The translations under genes and the position numbers were made by a program. The notes under the pieces are model-generated. The model was given only the letters and a program-made list of their open reading frames with translations, was not told the DNA's origin and ran no database searches. From assembly GCA_010093685.1 (NCBI GenBank), contig MU006217.1:334911-398910 (forward strand): DNA of 64,000 nucleotides, read 5' to 3'. The stretch is from Ophiobolus disseminans. Taxonomy: Eukaryota > Ascomycota > Dothideomycetes > Pleosporales > Phaeosphaeriaceae. This document shows, piece by piece, positions 10,587 to 23,090 of this stretch. Position 1 is the stretch's first letter, and every line of letters starts with the position of its first letter.

Positions 10587-11564
10587 TTACTCTCCAAAGT
10601 CCTCATCGTACGCCGACGTGTCCGCGCGGGTGCCAACATCCCTCGCAGCGTTGAGGACAGTCTTTGTCTTTGCAGCCTTGGTCTTCTTGCCGCCCTTCTC
10701 CGACGCCTTCTCCTCTTTCATCTTCTCGTTGCTGAGCGTAGTCAAGCCGCTGGCAATCTTCTTGATCTGCTCGCTGGGCAGGTCCTTTGCGATCTGCTTG
10801 CAGAACTCTTGCAGGAAGAGCGAGTACTGTCCCTTCTTATGGTTGGCAGCAATGAGCGGTGTCAGGGTTTCGCGGAGCTTGGTGAACTGGTCCTTGGTGT
10901 TGGGGTTGAAGATGCTGAGGGAGCTGAGGTCGATGGCCTTTCCGGGTTCGCTCTCGTCGGCTATGGTGACGGCCTTGCCGGCGCGCTTGTTGCTGACGCT
11001 GAGGTCGCCAAAGAGCTCCTCAGCTTGCGCCCGCGAGCCATCGAGCTCCTGTTGCCGTAGTCTGAGGCGTCGCTCCTCCTCGGTCTCGTCCTCGTCGCTG
11101 TCCAAGTCGCCTTCCTGTCGCCGTAGTCGGTTCGCCTCCCTATGCTCCTCGATGCGCTGTGCTTTGCTCTTCTTGTTCGCCTTGGCTTCTGCCTCCGCCT
11201 TTGCTTTTGCCTCGGCGACCTTTTTCGCTTTCTCGCGCTCGACTTCGGAGTCTTCGGCGGCGTCCCATGACTCTAGCACCTGTAGTCGGAGTCAGTATGC
11301 GTGTCTTTGTGTGTTTGGCGGGGTAAAAGTTGTGCATGGCGGGGCATGGTGGGCTGACGCACATCGCTGTCCTCTTCTTCTTCGTCTTCGAATTTGCCGC
11401 GGCGGGCAATAGGCTTGGTAGGTGGAGAGGTAGGAGGAGTGCTATCCTCTTCTTCGTCATCTGTTGCGCCCTTGTTAGCTGCTGTCAACAGATGGACTGC
11501 CATGTGCGGTGGTCTTCGTGCGCGCACAGCGAGAACATGACGTACCCCACTGTCCAGGTGCCAT
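10587..11564 (-). CDS. HCR1: Translation initiation factor eIF3 subunit J (HCR1)
   Basis: Minus-strand join 11564-11546, 11460-11363, 11279-10587 gives 269 residues; introns are 85 and 83 nt (donors GTACGT and GTGCGT). The protein starts MAPGQWDDEEED, an acidic N-terminus typical of eIF3j. ESWDAAEDSE and a long charged Lys/Glu/Ala coiled coil follow. The C-terminal part contains the conserved SLSIFNP and a basic tail ending DEDFGE. By family knowledge it binds the 40S subunit with eIF3, promotes mRNA recruitment and helps ribosome recycling. The 19-nt first exon was fixed by the ATG and by the frame across the first splice. Confidence 0.9.
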
Positions 11565-12065
11565 AATTGCGGTTTGTGTGTTTATGCAACGGGTGGGGGT
11601 TGAGAGCGTGAGTGGAAGTGTGCGAGAGGGGTGTGTCTACCTAAAGTATAAAGTTGCGAGTGTGGAGTACAAAGAGGACTTGACGACACAAATAGAGCGC
11701 GTCGCAAGACCACGGTTTGGGCGGCGATTGCCTGGCTCGCTTCCGCCTGCGTCAAAATTGTCTGTGGTCGCTGCCCAATCACCTTGATTAACCGTCCTTG
11801 AACTATGTACGCTAGGTCTGTCTGACGTGGGCATCACCAAGTATTTTCTATAAGACACAGCCACATGGATTTCTAGTGCAGTGCATCAAGACTGCTCTTG
11901 TAACAAAGGTCTCCTGTTCAAAAGCGATCCATTAACAACATTAGAATACTCGGCCCCAAATATATAGACAAGAAGCGTGCGCTACCCTAAACCTATTGAC
12001 ACAGCTTGCATCTCGAAGTCTTCGCCAATTCACTAAGCAACGCATTATTTCGAGACAAGAAACGA
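11565..12065. other. Intergenic region between two minus-strand genes
   Basis: This is the promoter side of eIF3j and the 3' end of ERG12. No gene, RNA or repeat recognised. Confidence 0.5.
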
Positions 12066-13779
12066 TCAACGCTCCGGAACTTCCCAGGGTCGCCAAAACT
12101 TCCATCCTTCTCGAACTTCTCGATCGTGTTTCCGTCTTGTACTTGCAACGCCTACGAGTCTTTCTATGCCTTCGACGCCCTCTGCCTTGAGAAATTTCTC
12201 TTGGTCGATTTCCTCTCCGCCCTCCTCTTCATTGACGTTGTGTAAAACCGCGGGCCAAAGTATGCCCACGCCGTCTCCGGCCAATGTTGTCTCAAACTTC
12301 TCGAAACCTTCGTTCTCCAATTTGACCTCCAGCGAGTCGAGAATCTTGTACTTCAGTTTTGTGCCGTTCGAGATAATCGATGCGCTGCAGTCGATCTCTG
12401 AGGAGGCGTCTGACTCGTCCGACGAGGAATCATGGTGATGTGTACCGTTGGCATGACCGTTCATGAGCGCTGGGGGCTGCGGTTTGAGTATGGTTATTGC
12501 GCATCCACCACCACCGGCTCCGGTAAGTTTGGTCCAGCCAATACCGGTGTGGTCGATGATTTCGCGGATGCGCTCGAGTTTCGGGTGTGAGACGCCCAGG
12601 GAGACAAGCAGGCCGTGGTTTATCGTCACAAGCTCGCCGAGGTATTTCAGAGAGGCGTGGGAAGTTGGATCAAAGCCTGGGGAAGTGAGCAACTTGTGCG
12701 CGGATTCAGTGACGAGTCCAATCGCATTCAGAATATTCTCAGTAAGCTCTGGATGTACGTTTAGTAGGTTCGCAACTTTCGCGACTTCGGTAGCAGTGCT
12801 TCGCGACTGTCGCGTATTTACTAGGAGGAGCGGCAACTCTGGGAAGCTGTGGAGTGGGATGACTAGCGGTGGCTTGTCGTAGTCTCGTCGTTGGAAGAGC
12901 ACGGCCTTTCCGCCAGATGAAACTGTGTTGTCTACGCCTGATGGGTTTCCGTGTATGCACATTTCGCCCACGAACGCCCACCGGTTTATGCGCTCAATGT
13001 TCAGCTCGCACTCCTGTGGCGGTTGGTCTTGGTGAGGGCCGCTAAGGGCGCGAATCTGCATGAGCATCGCGGCGCTGAGACACACTGAGATGCTGGCGCT
13101 GCTGCCGAGACCCGCGCCAATTGGGATTGTGGAGCGCAAAGTGTACACACACGGTGGTGTCTTTCGCGATGCAAGGGAGAGGAAGAGGTATAGGAAGGAG
13201 CACGCCGAGGCGTGGTGTATTTTGCGTATGGATTCGGGGGCTTTGGGCGATACTTCGTCGATGCAGGGCTGTATGGCGGCGAGGAGGTCGGGGTCGAGGG
13301 AGGTGACTAAGTCGTAGTAGTACTTCTTTTTGCCGGACTGCGAGAAGCTGTCCCACGGCAGGTCGTCGATGTTCCATGTGTGTTCCATTTGTATATCAGG
13401 AAAGCGCAATTTGACGGTTCGGTTCGATTTGGAGAGGAACGAGACATGGAGGTATGAGCGGAGGGCGATCGCAGCAGCGATTGCAGCCTGCAGACAGTCA
13501 GATACACCCAAGATGCATATAATAATGACAATGTACCTTTCCGTGCACCACTGCATGCTCCCCATACACGATGACTTTGCCGGGCGCAGAGACCATGAAG
13601 GGGGGCATCATGGGCGATGACTTCTTCCTGAGCAGGGCAGGCGTGCTGGTCTTCTCCATGGTCGCGACGTCGGGCAGCTGGGGGCTCAATTGCGCGGGCA
13701 TTGTGTCTACGGGCGAAGATTCGGGTGTTTGTGTGCCATGGGATGAGGTGCGCGGCGGCTGAAGGAACGCTGCGGCCAT
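12066..13779 (-). CDS. ERG12: Mevalonate kinase
   Basis: Two exons, 13779-13537 and 13487-12066, with a 49-nt intron (GTACAT donor), encode 554 residues. All three GHMP-kinase motifs are present: SAPGKVIVYGEHAVVHGK at the exon junction, the ATP loop IPIGAGLGSSAS, and TKLTGAGGGGCAI near the C-terminus. The enzyme phosphorylates mevalonate with ATP in the isoprenoid/ergosterol pathway. The protein is longer than yeast ERG12 because of a Ser/Thr-rich N-terminal extension and an Asp/Ser/His-rich insert after the third motif (DSSSDESDASSE). The ATG at 13779 is the first in its frame, since codons further upstream contain no ATG. Confidence 0.95.
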
Positions 13780-14532
13780 AGTTAGCTCCGAGTCAATTCC
13801 AGGCACAGCAACGTAGTGGCTCACTCGGCGCGTCCTTTCCCTTTCTGCGAATGCTGCCGTTTGTTGCCATTCCGGTAGACTGTGAAAGATATCCCATTCG
13901 GGGAGGGAGAGCGTGAAGGGCGTCGTCAGGAGGCGATAGGCGGCGGACCAGGGATTGATAATGTTGGGCAAGAGGTCATACTACATGAACTAGCATCTAC
14001 CCCGGACTAGCGAAATGATCCGCTGACGCCAGTTGCATGCAGGAACCCTTCTGGAAGACGCCCTATGGCCGCATCGCTGTTTCCATCATTCACAGCCATC
14101 GCGCTGCGTCAGCCTTTCTCAAGCGTCACCGCTATTACGCATCACATGGCGACGACATCTCTTTGACTAGCAACCTCGCGCTACGGAACAATATCAACTG
14201 CGCCTCTTTGACTGGCTCTGTTGAAAGCCGTGCAGCCGTTGACCCAGGTATCTGGAATCAACGAAACCCGAGTCCGGGGAGTACAGCGGAGAAGCGGGGC
14301 TGCATAGTTATAGTTTGATCAAAAGAGTTGTTTGGAGCCAGAGCAGCCTTGCTGATGTTCACATGGAGTAGCGCGCATCCTGTTCTCCACGCCCCGATAC
14401 CCTGGTCCACGCATATGTGACAGACACACCATTGCATACATTACAGTCTACAATTCATATGCTTTATTGGAAGATATTCAGTTAATGCTAGATTCCCAGA
14501 CGCCTCGCTATGCACGTGAAATCAATGACCAT
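13780..14532. other. Intergenic region, no gene seen
   Basis: This lies between the ERG12 start and the 3' end of PXR1. It contains short unsupported frames only and presumably carries the ERG12 promoter. Confidence 0.5.
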
Positions 14533-15691
14533 CTACACCGGAGTCTTGATCATGAATATCTCTCTCAGAGCCTGAGCATCCATACCCGCCGCTTTTTTCT
14601 GCCTAATATATTTCTGCCTCACTGCATGCATTCCCCGAGGGTTGAAAGTCAAGCCAGCCGCCGACACCGTAGGCGTGGAAGCACCAGTGGCTGGCGTAGA
14701 GGCACTGGGTGTGCTATCGTCCTCGCTGTCGGAGCTTGACTCTTCAGCATCAGCAGAAGGCTTCGCAGCCTTCTTTGCAGCCCGTTTGAGTGCCTTCTTC
14801 AGTTTCTTCTCCTCCTTGCGGGCCCTTTTCTCCGCTTTCCGTCGCGCCTTGTCTGTGAGCGGCTCGGGGTCAGAGGCTGGAGTAGGTGGATCGTCGGTCA
14901 TGGGCTCAGGATCAGAGGTTGCGGCCTTCTTGTCCTTCTTGGATTTTTCCTTCTTGCTCTTTTTGTCCGTCTTTGCTTTCAACCCCTCTTTGATGTCGTT
15001 CTTGGCCTGATCGCGCAAGTCCATACTCTTCTTCTTGCGCTTGAGCTTTGGCTGCTCCTCGGCGGCCTCATCAATGGCTTCTAGTTCTCCACGGTCTTTT
15101 CGCTTCCGCTTCTTGCTTTTGCTGTCTTCCTTTGCGCTATCGCTCTCTGGCTCTGATTTGACCTCGACTTTGACTTTGGGCTCTTGTTTGATGTCCTCGC
15201 GCGATTTGATCTTGTCGCCAACCAGAAACCCTCCACTAACGAAGTTCATGAGTCCGTACTTGCGATACACGAACGCCCGCTCCTCGATCTTTTCCCGCCT
15301 CTCCTCCTCCTTCTTGACTTCGTCTTCTTTGCCATTGAGTCGACCCAGAATGCTCTCTAGCCCTGCAAGGCCAAAGTTCTCGGCCCGCTCACTCCCTCGC
15401 TTCGCGCCCAAACCTAGATTGTCATCCTTCAGCAGCACTCGGATGTGCGACTGCGAAGCGACGGTATAATGAGCAGCGTGTGCAGCATCGGATGCGCCGA
15501 GAGATTCGCCAGGCTGCCAGCCCTGCGTAGTCAGGATACGATGGCCGAAGCGTGTGGTGTTGTTGGCCCAGGTGGTGTTTTGCGGATCATTAGAGATTTT
15601 CGATCGACTGCAGTGGCGTTAGATACGTCCATGTTATTAGCGACTGAGTAATCGCCGAGAGCACTCACTTCTTTGGCGCCGCGAGACCCAT
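14533..15691 (-). CDS. PXR1: PXR1/GNO1 G-patch nucleolar protein
   Basis: Exons 15691-15669 and 15607-14533 give 365 residues, starting MGLAAPKN. The 61-nt intron has a GTGAGT donor. The N-terminal third holds the G-patch (GWQPGESLGA, ending LGLGA) and the GLESILGRLNGK block of the PXR1 family. A long Lys/Glu-rich middle follows, with nuclear-localisation-like clusters. The C-terminus (GMHAVRQKYIRQKKAAGMD) is also conserved in PXR1. In yeast the protein stimulates the helicase Prp43 during rRNA maturation, acts in snoRNA processing and can inhibit telomerase. It is divergent from the downstream coiled-coil gene, sharing a 272-bp promoter region. Confidence 0.92.
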
Positions 15692-15963
15692 TGTTGCAAC
15701 TGCTGCGAGAATTTACTGTGTTGGAATGGCCGAGGCGGGAGTCCGCACTGGGTTCAAATTTTTGGTGGGTCCCGGACCCTGGGGAAGCACCACCCGGCCA
15801 CAGACTTCCGCTTCCGTTTCGAACACCAAGCCTCGGACCATCAAGACGAGATACAACTATCACTGTCTCAACGAGTGAATGCCCGTCTGCTACTGCTCAT
15901 ATTGATCAATCGATTACCGTATTACGCTGCTAATCTCCAGCACTTATCTCATCATCAGCAGCA

Positions 15964-16704
15964 ATGCCTCCGCCGCGCAGTACCAAGGGCTCCAGCCACA
16001 GCTCAACTTCAGCCAGTGCCACCCGCCAAGACTCCAAGAAGGCACGAAGACAATCAGACGACGACGAAAATGAAGAGATGGCCAATGCCGAGTCTAGGGG
16101 TTCTCAGGGAACGGAGCCAGAAGCGCCATCAATCATGTCGCCACAAGAGCTCATCGCGAGCATGGTAGAAGGCGTGAGTTGATGTCTACAGCACACCAAC
16201 CTTGCATCACCATCTTTTGCCTTGTCATATTCAGCCAAAGCAACATCGTGCTGATCAGTCACTTAGCAACGTAAGCGTCACATGGGCAAGAAACGCAATG
16301 TGGTCAAGGCCTACGACACCACTGCCGAGAACGTCCATGATTCGATGGACGCCTTGTTCAACGAGCACGAAGAGAAGTCGTGAGTTGCCATCAAACAGCA
16401 CTCGTCTTCCCTTGCCATTCCCTTTCCCTTGGCTCTACTGAGTCCGTCCCAATCAACGTCGCCGGCCTCACACCGCTGCCGACATATCCGACCACATTAC
16501 GTCGCGGTCAAACTCTGTCACTAACGCTGGTCTAGATCCTCCGCTCACAGTGCCCAGCTCAAACGCCTCAAGGAGCTTCTCAACCACAAGGCAAAGCTTG
16601 AAGCACAGATGGAAGCTAAGCTCACCGTCCTGCGAGCAGATTACGACGCCCACTCCCGCGACGTGGAGAACGTACTGAGTCACAAGATCAGGGAACTGAA
16701 GTGA
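15964..16704 (+). CDS. Small coiled-coil protein of unknown function
   Basis: Three exons, 15964-16173, 16267-16379 and 16536-16704, encode 163 residues. Introns are 93 and 156 nt with GTGAGT donors; the second has CTAAC before its TAG acceptor. The first 60 residues are polar and disordered. A basic patch follows (QRKRHMGKKR), then VVKAYDTTAENVHDSMDALF and a long amphipathic helix that ends at RELK. The joined frame reads across both introns into well-ordered helical sequence, which supports a real gene. I do not recognise the family; chromatin or kinetochore coiled-coil proteins have comparable size, but nothing specific links it to them. Confidence 0.72.
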
Positions 16705-17154
16705 GCCACGGCGGTCTGGACTACGAGCTCCGGCCTGATGGCGTCGACTACGCCGTGGGACGTGACTAACAAGTTCCGGGGTGTTGGAGACGACGCAGAA
16801 GAGCATCGAAAATCTGTGCACTGGCGCCCACATCTGCAGCTATCAGCTCGTGCAGTAACAAGGAACAGTGAGAAGCGGGACCAGGGCAGCAAGCTTGTTG
16901 GGACATGCTTGTGGAGCTTAATTCACTTTAAGCTTTGTGGCTATGAATCAAGCATCGTGCTTCGCATCTAAGTAACAAGAAGACGGTAAATATCAACATC
17001 GCATAGTGCCAATCAATAATATGCCATGAACGTTCAACGTGCGAATAATTCTTCCATTCAAGTTTACGAATCAGGTATCATGCGCATCAATCAAAAACAA
17101 CATTAAATGTCCACATATATGGCTCTCGGGCATGCAATCGCCCCCTCATAGATG
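16705..17154. other. Short convergent intergenic region
   Basis: This lies between the convergent coiled-coil and PalF genes. It is AT-rich toward the PalF end and probably entirely 3' untranslated sequence. Confidence 0.5.
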
Positions 17155-19783
17155 TCACCTCTGATACTCCGGTAATGCTTCACTCCGTCCTTGACCGTCC
17201 TCTCGCGGCGCGCTCCTACCGCGCCGCACAGCATCGACCAAGCCCTCGTCATCGTCATCCAGTGTTGGCGCTGATGGAACTAGATTGGAAGGGGCGTGAC
17301 TGGGCGCAGGTGGAGCGGAGGGTTGCTGCGATGACTCTCCCTCTTCATCTCGCTCGTCGGGCGGGGCGCTTCTTTCCATTTCAAGTCTGCGCCGTTGCAT
17401 TTCTTGCTTGTCGTCTGTTGGTTGAACGTGCGACGACGACGACGAGAAGTACTCTGGCGCTGAGCCTGGAGCATTTGTGTGTGGTTGCGGTGGAAGTGGG
17501 GGTAGTGGTTTAGTGTGCTCGTCTTCATTTGCGTGCGCCGATCGTACAGGCTGATGGGCGGCATTGATGGTCGTCGATGAGTCCGTTGTAGCTGATCTTG
17601 TGTCGTCGCCTAGCGGGCCTGTCGCGCGACGTTGTAATGTCGGGGCAGGCTCTCCGTGGTTGAACGATAGTGGAGGCGACGACGCAGCACGGAAGGGTGG
17701 AGGAGGATGGGCCGGTGCTAGCGATGAAGGTCCCGCAGCGATGTAGGGTGGATTCGGATCGTCGTCTTCTGGTAATATAGGCGCGGAAGGGTGAATAATA
17801 CCGGGCGGTGCTGACGCTGTACCAGAGACGTCTGGAGGCTGCGATGGTAATAAGCGTTCTTCTGCTCGTCGCATACGCTCCTTCTCTGACAGGCCTTGTT
17901 CCTCTTCCGCCGGTTGAGGAGGAGCGTGATATGAATGCTCTCCACCATGACTGTGCTGTTCGTATCCAGGTACCTCATAGTAGGATGCGTCGTAATTGTA
18001 ATCGTAATACTGGCCGTTCTCGTCGTAATCATAGTAGTCCTGGTTGTAGCCTTCCGCAGCGTCGGGGTCGTCGCTTGTTCCAACAGGTATCTCGTGAACT
18101 CCATCAAAGCCTTGTGGAGCATTTGTTTGCTTTCGCTTGCCGTTCCTCTCGCTGTCCTTCGTGCCGATGATGACCTCGAACAAGGAGGATACAACTCCCT
18201 TCTCTCGTCTGATCTGATCAGTGTCTACGAAGTTGCCTCCCCATGCTGAGAACATATTGTTTGAGGCGTCATCGCGGGCCGCGCCGGGAGCACCCCCGGA
18301 TACTGATGGCATGTTCACAAGACCGGCACTTGCAACCATGCGGTCCAGGCCTGTCAGCTTGCCTTGAATATCGACCACAACCTCAATGTAGTACTTGAAG
18401 GATATCATGGCTCCCGGCACATTCGATATAGTAGGAAAGGCTTCGTCTGGTACCCGCACAGCACATTTGACATCCGCAGTAAGGGTCCGTGGGTCAACAA
18501 AAAGCGGTGCGAAAGACTGAGACAGGTCCTTGCGAAACAAGTGGCTAGATCCAGCAGAGGAAAGCGAGAGACCTCCTAGTCCTGTTCTTGATTTTGGGTA
18601 ATAATCTTCGGTCTTCTTCTTGTCACCCTTACTGTTCGGTGCAACGGGCAAAGCAGGGTGCATGTCGACCCTCGCTTGACGGTATAGCGTAACAATGATG
18701 CCCTTCAAACTCCTGATGTGCTTAGTGTGGTTCACAGTGACCGTGATTGGTATTTGATCGCCCCGAAGGAAACCTCCCTTCAGCACGTCGATCGTTGCTG
18801 TGATAGTCTTCCCTTTGGAGGCTGCTCGGCCTCCTTCCAGCGCAGTGAATCCATCAGTGGCTGTATTGACTGAACGAATACCATACTCCGTCCCCGAAGC
18901 ATTACCGCTACTCATCTGGCTTTCATAGCTGGCATCGCTTGGTGAAGGGCTGCGTGGAATCTCGCTCTCATCTGGCACGCCATTCGACTCCGAAGGTGGG
19001 AACTTTTGCGTGGTATCAGAGCCACTGGGGGTCTGAGAAATCGCGCCTGCCACCGCAGTTTCTGGCCGTGTCCGAGCCGTCTTCGCTCGCGTTCGCCGCG
19101 AGATGGGCTCCAGTGATATGATGCGCGGCTTCGGCTCCGGTATAGGTGCAATATCAATCGAATCCACCAGAGACACTTTCGTGTCACATGTAGCAGTGGG
19201 TGAAATGGTGGTCGGACGAGTCAATGTCGCGGTCAGCATGTACGTTACGGTGCCGCGCTCGAACTGTGTCCAGGATCAGCAATTGGATCGAGCATTTCGA
19301 TGCTTGCACACTTACTTCGATACTGCTCGGTAGGCCTTTTGACGGGAATTCGAGTTCAAAATTGAAATGGTAGACGCCTTCGGCGAGTCTGCCCTCGCCA
19401 CACAGGACTACCTCGTCCTCAAAAAGTGATACGAAGCCGTTTCCAAAGTAGCTTCCGCCTTTCTTGCCCTTGCCCGATCCCACCGTCGAGGCATAGCTCT
19501 TGTATGCATCTCCGGGCGCGTTCGGGTTCTTGAACACCTGCGCGTACCCGTGCAGAGAGACAACAAGATGGGTGATCCTTAGAGGCTTCGCGATTTTCAG
19601 TATGACGGTCCCGCTGATGATGTCGCCAGGCGCGTACTGTCGATGGGGGTCGTCGGACTGAATGTAGAACTCGGTGTAGTTGCGCGACTTGGAAGACAGG
19701 GGCGCCTTCAGCCTGGACAGAAGCGATCTGCTAGGGGCCGGAGAGGATGGGTGGACGGTGGCGCGCGTCTGGCTGGAAGTCAT
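17155..19783 (-). CDS. palF: pH-response regulator PalF/RIM8 (arrestin-like)
   Basis: Exons 19783-19316 and 19263-17155 with a 52-nt intron (GTAAGT donor) encode 858 residues. The N-terminal arrestin domain shows LLSRLKAPLSSKSRNYTEFY, HGYAQVFKNPNAPGD and YFGNGFVSLFEDEVVLCGEG, all characteristic of PalF. The splice restores SSIEFERGTVTYMLT, as in homologues. The C-terminal arrestin domain lies around residues 270-480, and a long Pro/Ser/Tyr-rich tail may recruit WW-domain ubiquitin ligases. By family knowledge PalF couples the PalH alkaline-pH sensor to ESCRT, leading to activation of PacC. The first ATG of the frame, at 19783, is taken as the start. Confidence 0.94.
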
Positions 19784-21233
19784 ACTCTGTGTACCGCGCA
19801 CATCATGCGGCTGCCCGCTGTCGGTGGTGAAGAGTCGCAGATGCGGCAGGACCCGATGGGCTCCGGGGCAATGTGCGCGGATGGGTCTCGTGGGTACCGC
19901 GTCGAAGGGGGGCGGACCTCGAGCTTTGGTCTCAGACTATGTCGATGGAGCTTCAGACGACAACGAAGCGCGGGGAAGGTGCGACCAGTGGGTTACCGAG
20001 TACAAGTCGCGTCTGCGCCGCAGATGAGGTGTCGAGGTACGGCGACTGTCTGACGTGTGGGCCGCGCGCAACTGTCTCAGACCGGCTGGAGGCTGTGAAG
20101 CTAGACACGGGCGGCGATCGTGGCAGGATGATGCTGGATTGCGCAAGCCGTCAGTCAGCATGGCGGAGTTAAAAGACGGGCAGCAGTAGTGGCAACATGG
20201 GATGGTCTCGCGGGTCCCACGCGGGGACGGTGGTTGAGGCTGTGTCTAGCGGGCAAGGAAGGGAAGAGACGAAGCCCGATTTGCGACGGCACAACACCAT
20301 GCAAGACCATCGCACGGACACCGGGGCGCAATCTGGACGCGATGCAGGGAGCGCGCGGATCATGCTTGGACTTACTCTTGACGTTGGGCAGAGCGAACGA
20401 GGCTGCACCCAAGAGCCGCACAATCTTGGCTGCCAAGTCGAATGCTGGAGAAGCAGGGTCCGTCCTTTCTGCAGATGAACTGTACCAGGTAAGATGTAAT
20501 ATGTGGGGTATTGATGGAGTATGTAAATGAGGCCAATATCGAGTCTTTCAAAGCAGAGGAGGTGTCAAGGAAGGGTCGGAGAGCGAAGATGAGAATAGGC
20601 TGGCTGAACAGGGCAGTCCTCCAGAATCAGTTGGGGAAGCACACCCGAGACGCACCGTGCATCCCGTATGCATGTTGTTGGCGAGAGCCTTCATATATAG
20701 GTTGCTTAATATCACCACTGTATAGCGACCTGCCCAGTAGCACCATGGCGGGCATCTACCCATGCCGTCAACTACTCCATGGTGCGCGCTTAAGCCGCCG
20801 TCTACTGCAGGCACCATTGCATCGGAAATGCCACAGCGTCTGACACATGTGATGGCTTCCTCGATGCTGCTCAAGTTAGTGTGCTGACAGTTAGAGGTTG
20901 CACTAACCCATCGCTGCAAGCCACCACGTCCTGAACCAAAGGTTCGTGCGTTAAAAATACCCTCGCCGACTGGTCTCGACCCCATGGCGTGTGCTGCGCG
21001 TCACGAAGCCTGCTAAGCTTTCCCAGCCAAGCAGTCTCAAATGCTTGACCCTGCTCAAACGGTGCGTGCTGTTGATGCCATGATCCTTGATGCATTGGAA
21101 TATAGTAAGATCTTCGAATACTGACATCGGTTTTACACATGACCGAAATGGCGGGCACCCTCCTCTCACATGTGCTCATGCGTCGCAAACAGGACATGTG
21201 GACTGCTCGGAGCTCCACCAACAGCAACGGTGC
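19784..21233. other. Intergenic region, no gene seen
   Basis: About 1.45 kb between the PalF start and the 3' end of the PCH2-like gene. Overlapping frames of 70-145 codons occur on both strands but have Arg/Cys/Ser-rich chance-like composition and no motif. It presumably carries the palF promoter. Confidence 0.45.
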
Positions 21234-22832
21234 CTACTCGTCATCCGAGTACTGATTCGTCTCAATAGGTAAGTTGCCAACAAACTCAAAATCGAAATCG
21301 TCCGTTATACTACTCGGCAGGATTTCGTCGGTCATTGTACTGTCTAAAGCTTTTCTCGACCGCTGTGTAATCTCCTTCCTCACAACCAACTCGAGCGCGT
21401 CAAGTACCTGTCTAAGGTCTGGCTTGTCGTCCACTAAATATTGGAAGATTGCGACGTCGAGAAGACCCCGTAGCATACGGCCAGACAGACCTGCTGCTAG
21501 GGTTGCGATTTGACGCAGTACCGTCACCGCAGTAGTAGCTGTCGAGGGCCAATATCTCGTAGCCCATACCAGGCTAGGTATCTCATGAGGCTGCTCGCTA
21601 CATTGCGGTAGGTCCTTGGGGGCGTCGGTCATGATTGTGTCGCAGTGGTGGCCATAGACCAAGGTTTTGAAAGCGATCCTACCGCGTCGTATCCTGGCAT
21701 TAATATCTGCCCGCAGCATCTCAAAGACGCAATTAGCGGCTGGAGTCTTGACCTCCTCCATGAAGCGACACCGGTCAATGAAAGCGGGGTCGAGGTCCTC
21801 CACGAGGTTTGTTGTGAAGAACCAGATGACATTAACAGACTCCCGCAGCCTGTCTAGGCCTGTAAAGACTTCGGGAGCTGCCTGTATATGTTTAGCAAGA
21901 CGGATATGGTCCTAATATGTGATGCTTACTCTGATGGTGTCCTGGGGCTCATTATGGCCTCCTAGCCTTTTGCGCGATGGTACAAGCTTGTCGATTTCGT
22001 CAACCAGAACAATGATCAGTGAAGGTCCTTCTTCTCCCTCGGTCTCAACTGCGAGACGGCCGATTGTAGTGAAGAGGGATCCGATCGCTTTCGGAGTTTC
22101 ACCGTACATGTGAGAGAACACAGAGCTTGAGTCCACCCGTAAAAGTTTCGTGTGTGGATAGATGATGGAAAGACGCACAGATAGCTGTTGAGCTAGAGCC
22201 AGAGCTAGAGAGGTCTTTCCAGACCCTGGTGGCCCGTGAAACAACGCAGTATTCGACCAGGCACTCTGGGCTAGACTCGAGGAATTGTTGTGGAATTCGC
22301 GGATCGCACGTGAAAAGGCCCGCAGCAGGAGCTCGCCGGTTGGCTCTTCGTAAACGAGACGCTCCCATTGGCCGTCAAAGGCTTCATGAGGTAGCTTAGT
22401 GACGGTGAAGGGTCCTTGCGTTGATACAACGTCTGCATCTGCATCTCTATCGCCATCTTCGTTCGTATGCAGGGTATAGACGGTGATATCCATCTCACAC
22501 TGGGCTAGACTATATACATTCGTATCAGGAAATGTTGTAGCATTGCTATATGATGTCACTTCGATACGGTCGACTAGAACAGCAAGATCTGAGGCTGAAT
22601 GGTGTCAGTAATGAGAATGTCGTACGTGATCGGAGTCAGGGTGAGTTTTCCTCACTTGGCTGTATATCCCCGATTGCAAGATTTGCATAGCACCCCGTGA
22701 GAAACGTGCGGACTGTGTCTTTGATATCTGCGGTATCAGCATTGTGGTCACTACCTTTGCACAATCGCACTTGGACATGTAAGACACCCTGGTTTGGCGC
22801 CAGAGCAGGCAGCTGGGCACGCAGTTCTCAAG
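21234..22832 (-). CDS. PCH2/TRIP13-like AAA+ ATPase (5' end unresolved)
   Basis: Exons 22832 (approximate)-22656, 22594-21930 and 21881-21234 give about 495 residues; introns are 61 and 48 nt. The AAA+ core has Walker A HGPPGSGKTS, Walker B IIVLVDEIDKL, a sensor-like WFFTTNL and the FIDRC segment that normally carries the Arg finger. The order and spacing fit PCH2/TRIP13, which remodels HORMA proteins in meiotic and spindle checkpoints. The first visible exon (ELRAQLPALAPN onward) has no Met and is preceded by CTAAC and an AG, so a short first exon with the ATG must lie upstream, around 22850-22960; I could not place it confidently. Confidence 0.78.
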
Positions 22833-23090
22833 TGCCGGTTGGGAAGTTAGTTTCTTGGTGCGGTTAGTCAGTGATCAAAATGTCGCAGTCAGTGTTTTGA
22901 CTTCAGTGTGTGAAAAGTGATGGGACGGAAGGAGCAAGAGTGCATGGCGTTGTGGTCATAGCGGCGCTAGTGACGCTAGCGGCAAACGCGCGATGACGCT
23001 GTCTTCGAGAAAGTCAACGGGTTACACGACATCGAATCTCTACGATAAACATCCACTCTACATGGCGTGCAAAAACACCTCTCGGCGATA

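Noticed and set aside
10618..11412. 264-codon plus-strand frame
   Set aside because: Antisense shadow of the eIF3j exons; Ser/Arg/Leu-rich composition follows from the opposite strand's codons.
15722..15768. Possible tRNA signals (TGGCCGAGG and GGTTCAAAT)
   Set aside because: A-box and B-box-like words are present, but no acceptor or anticodon stem can be formed around them.
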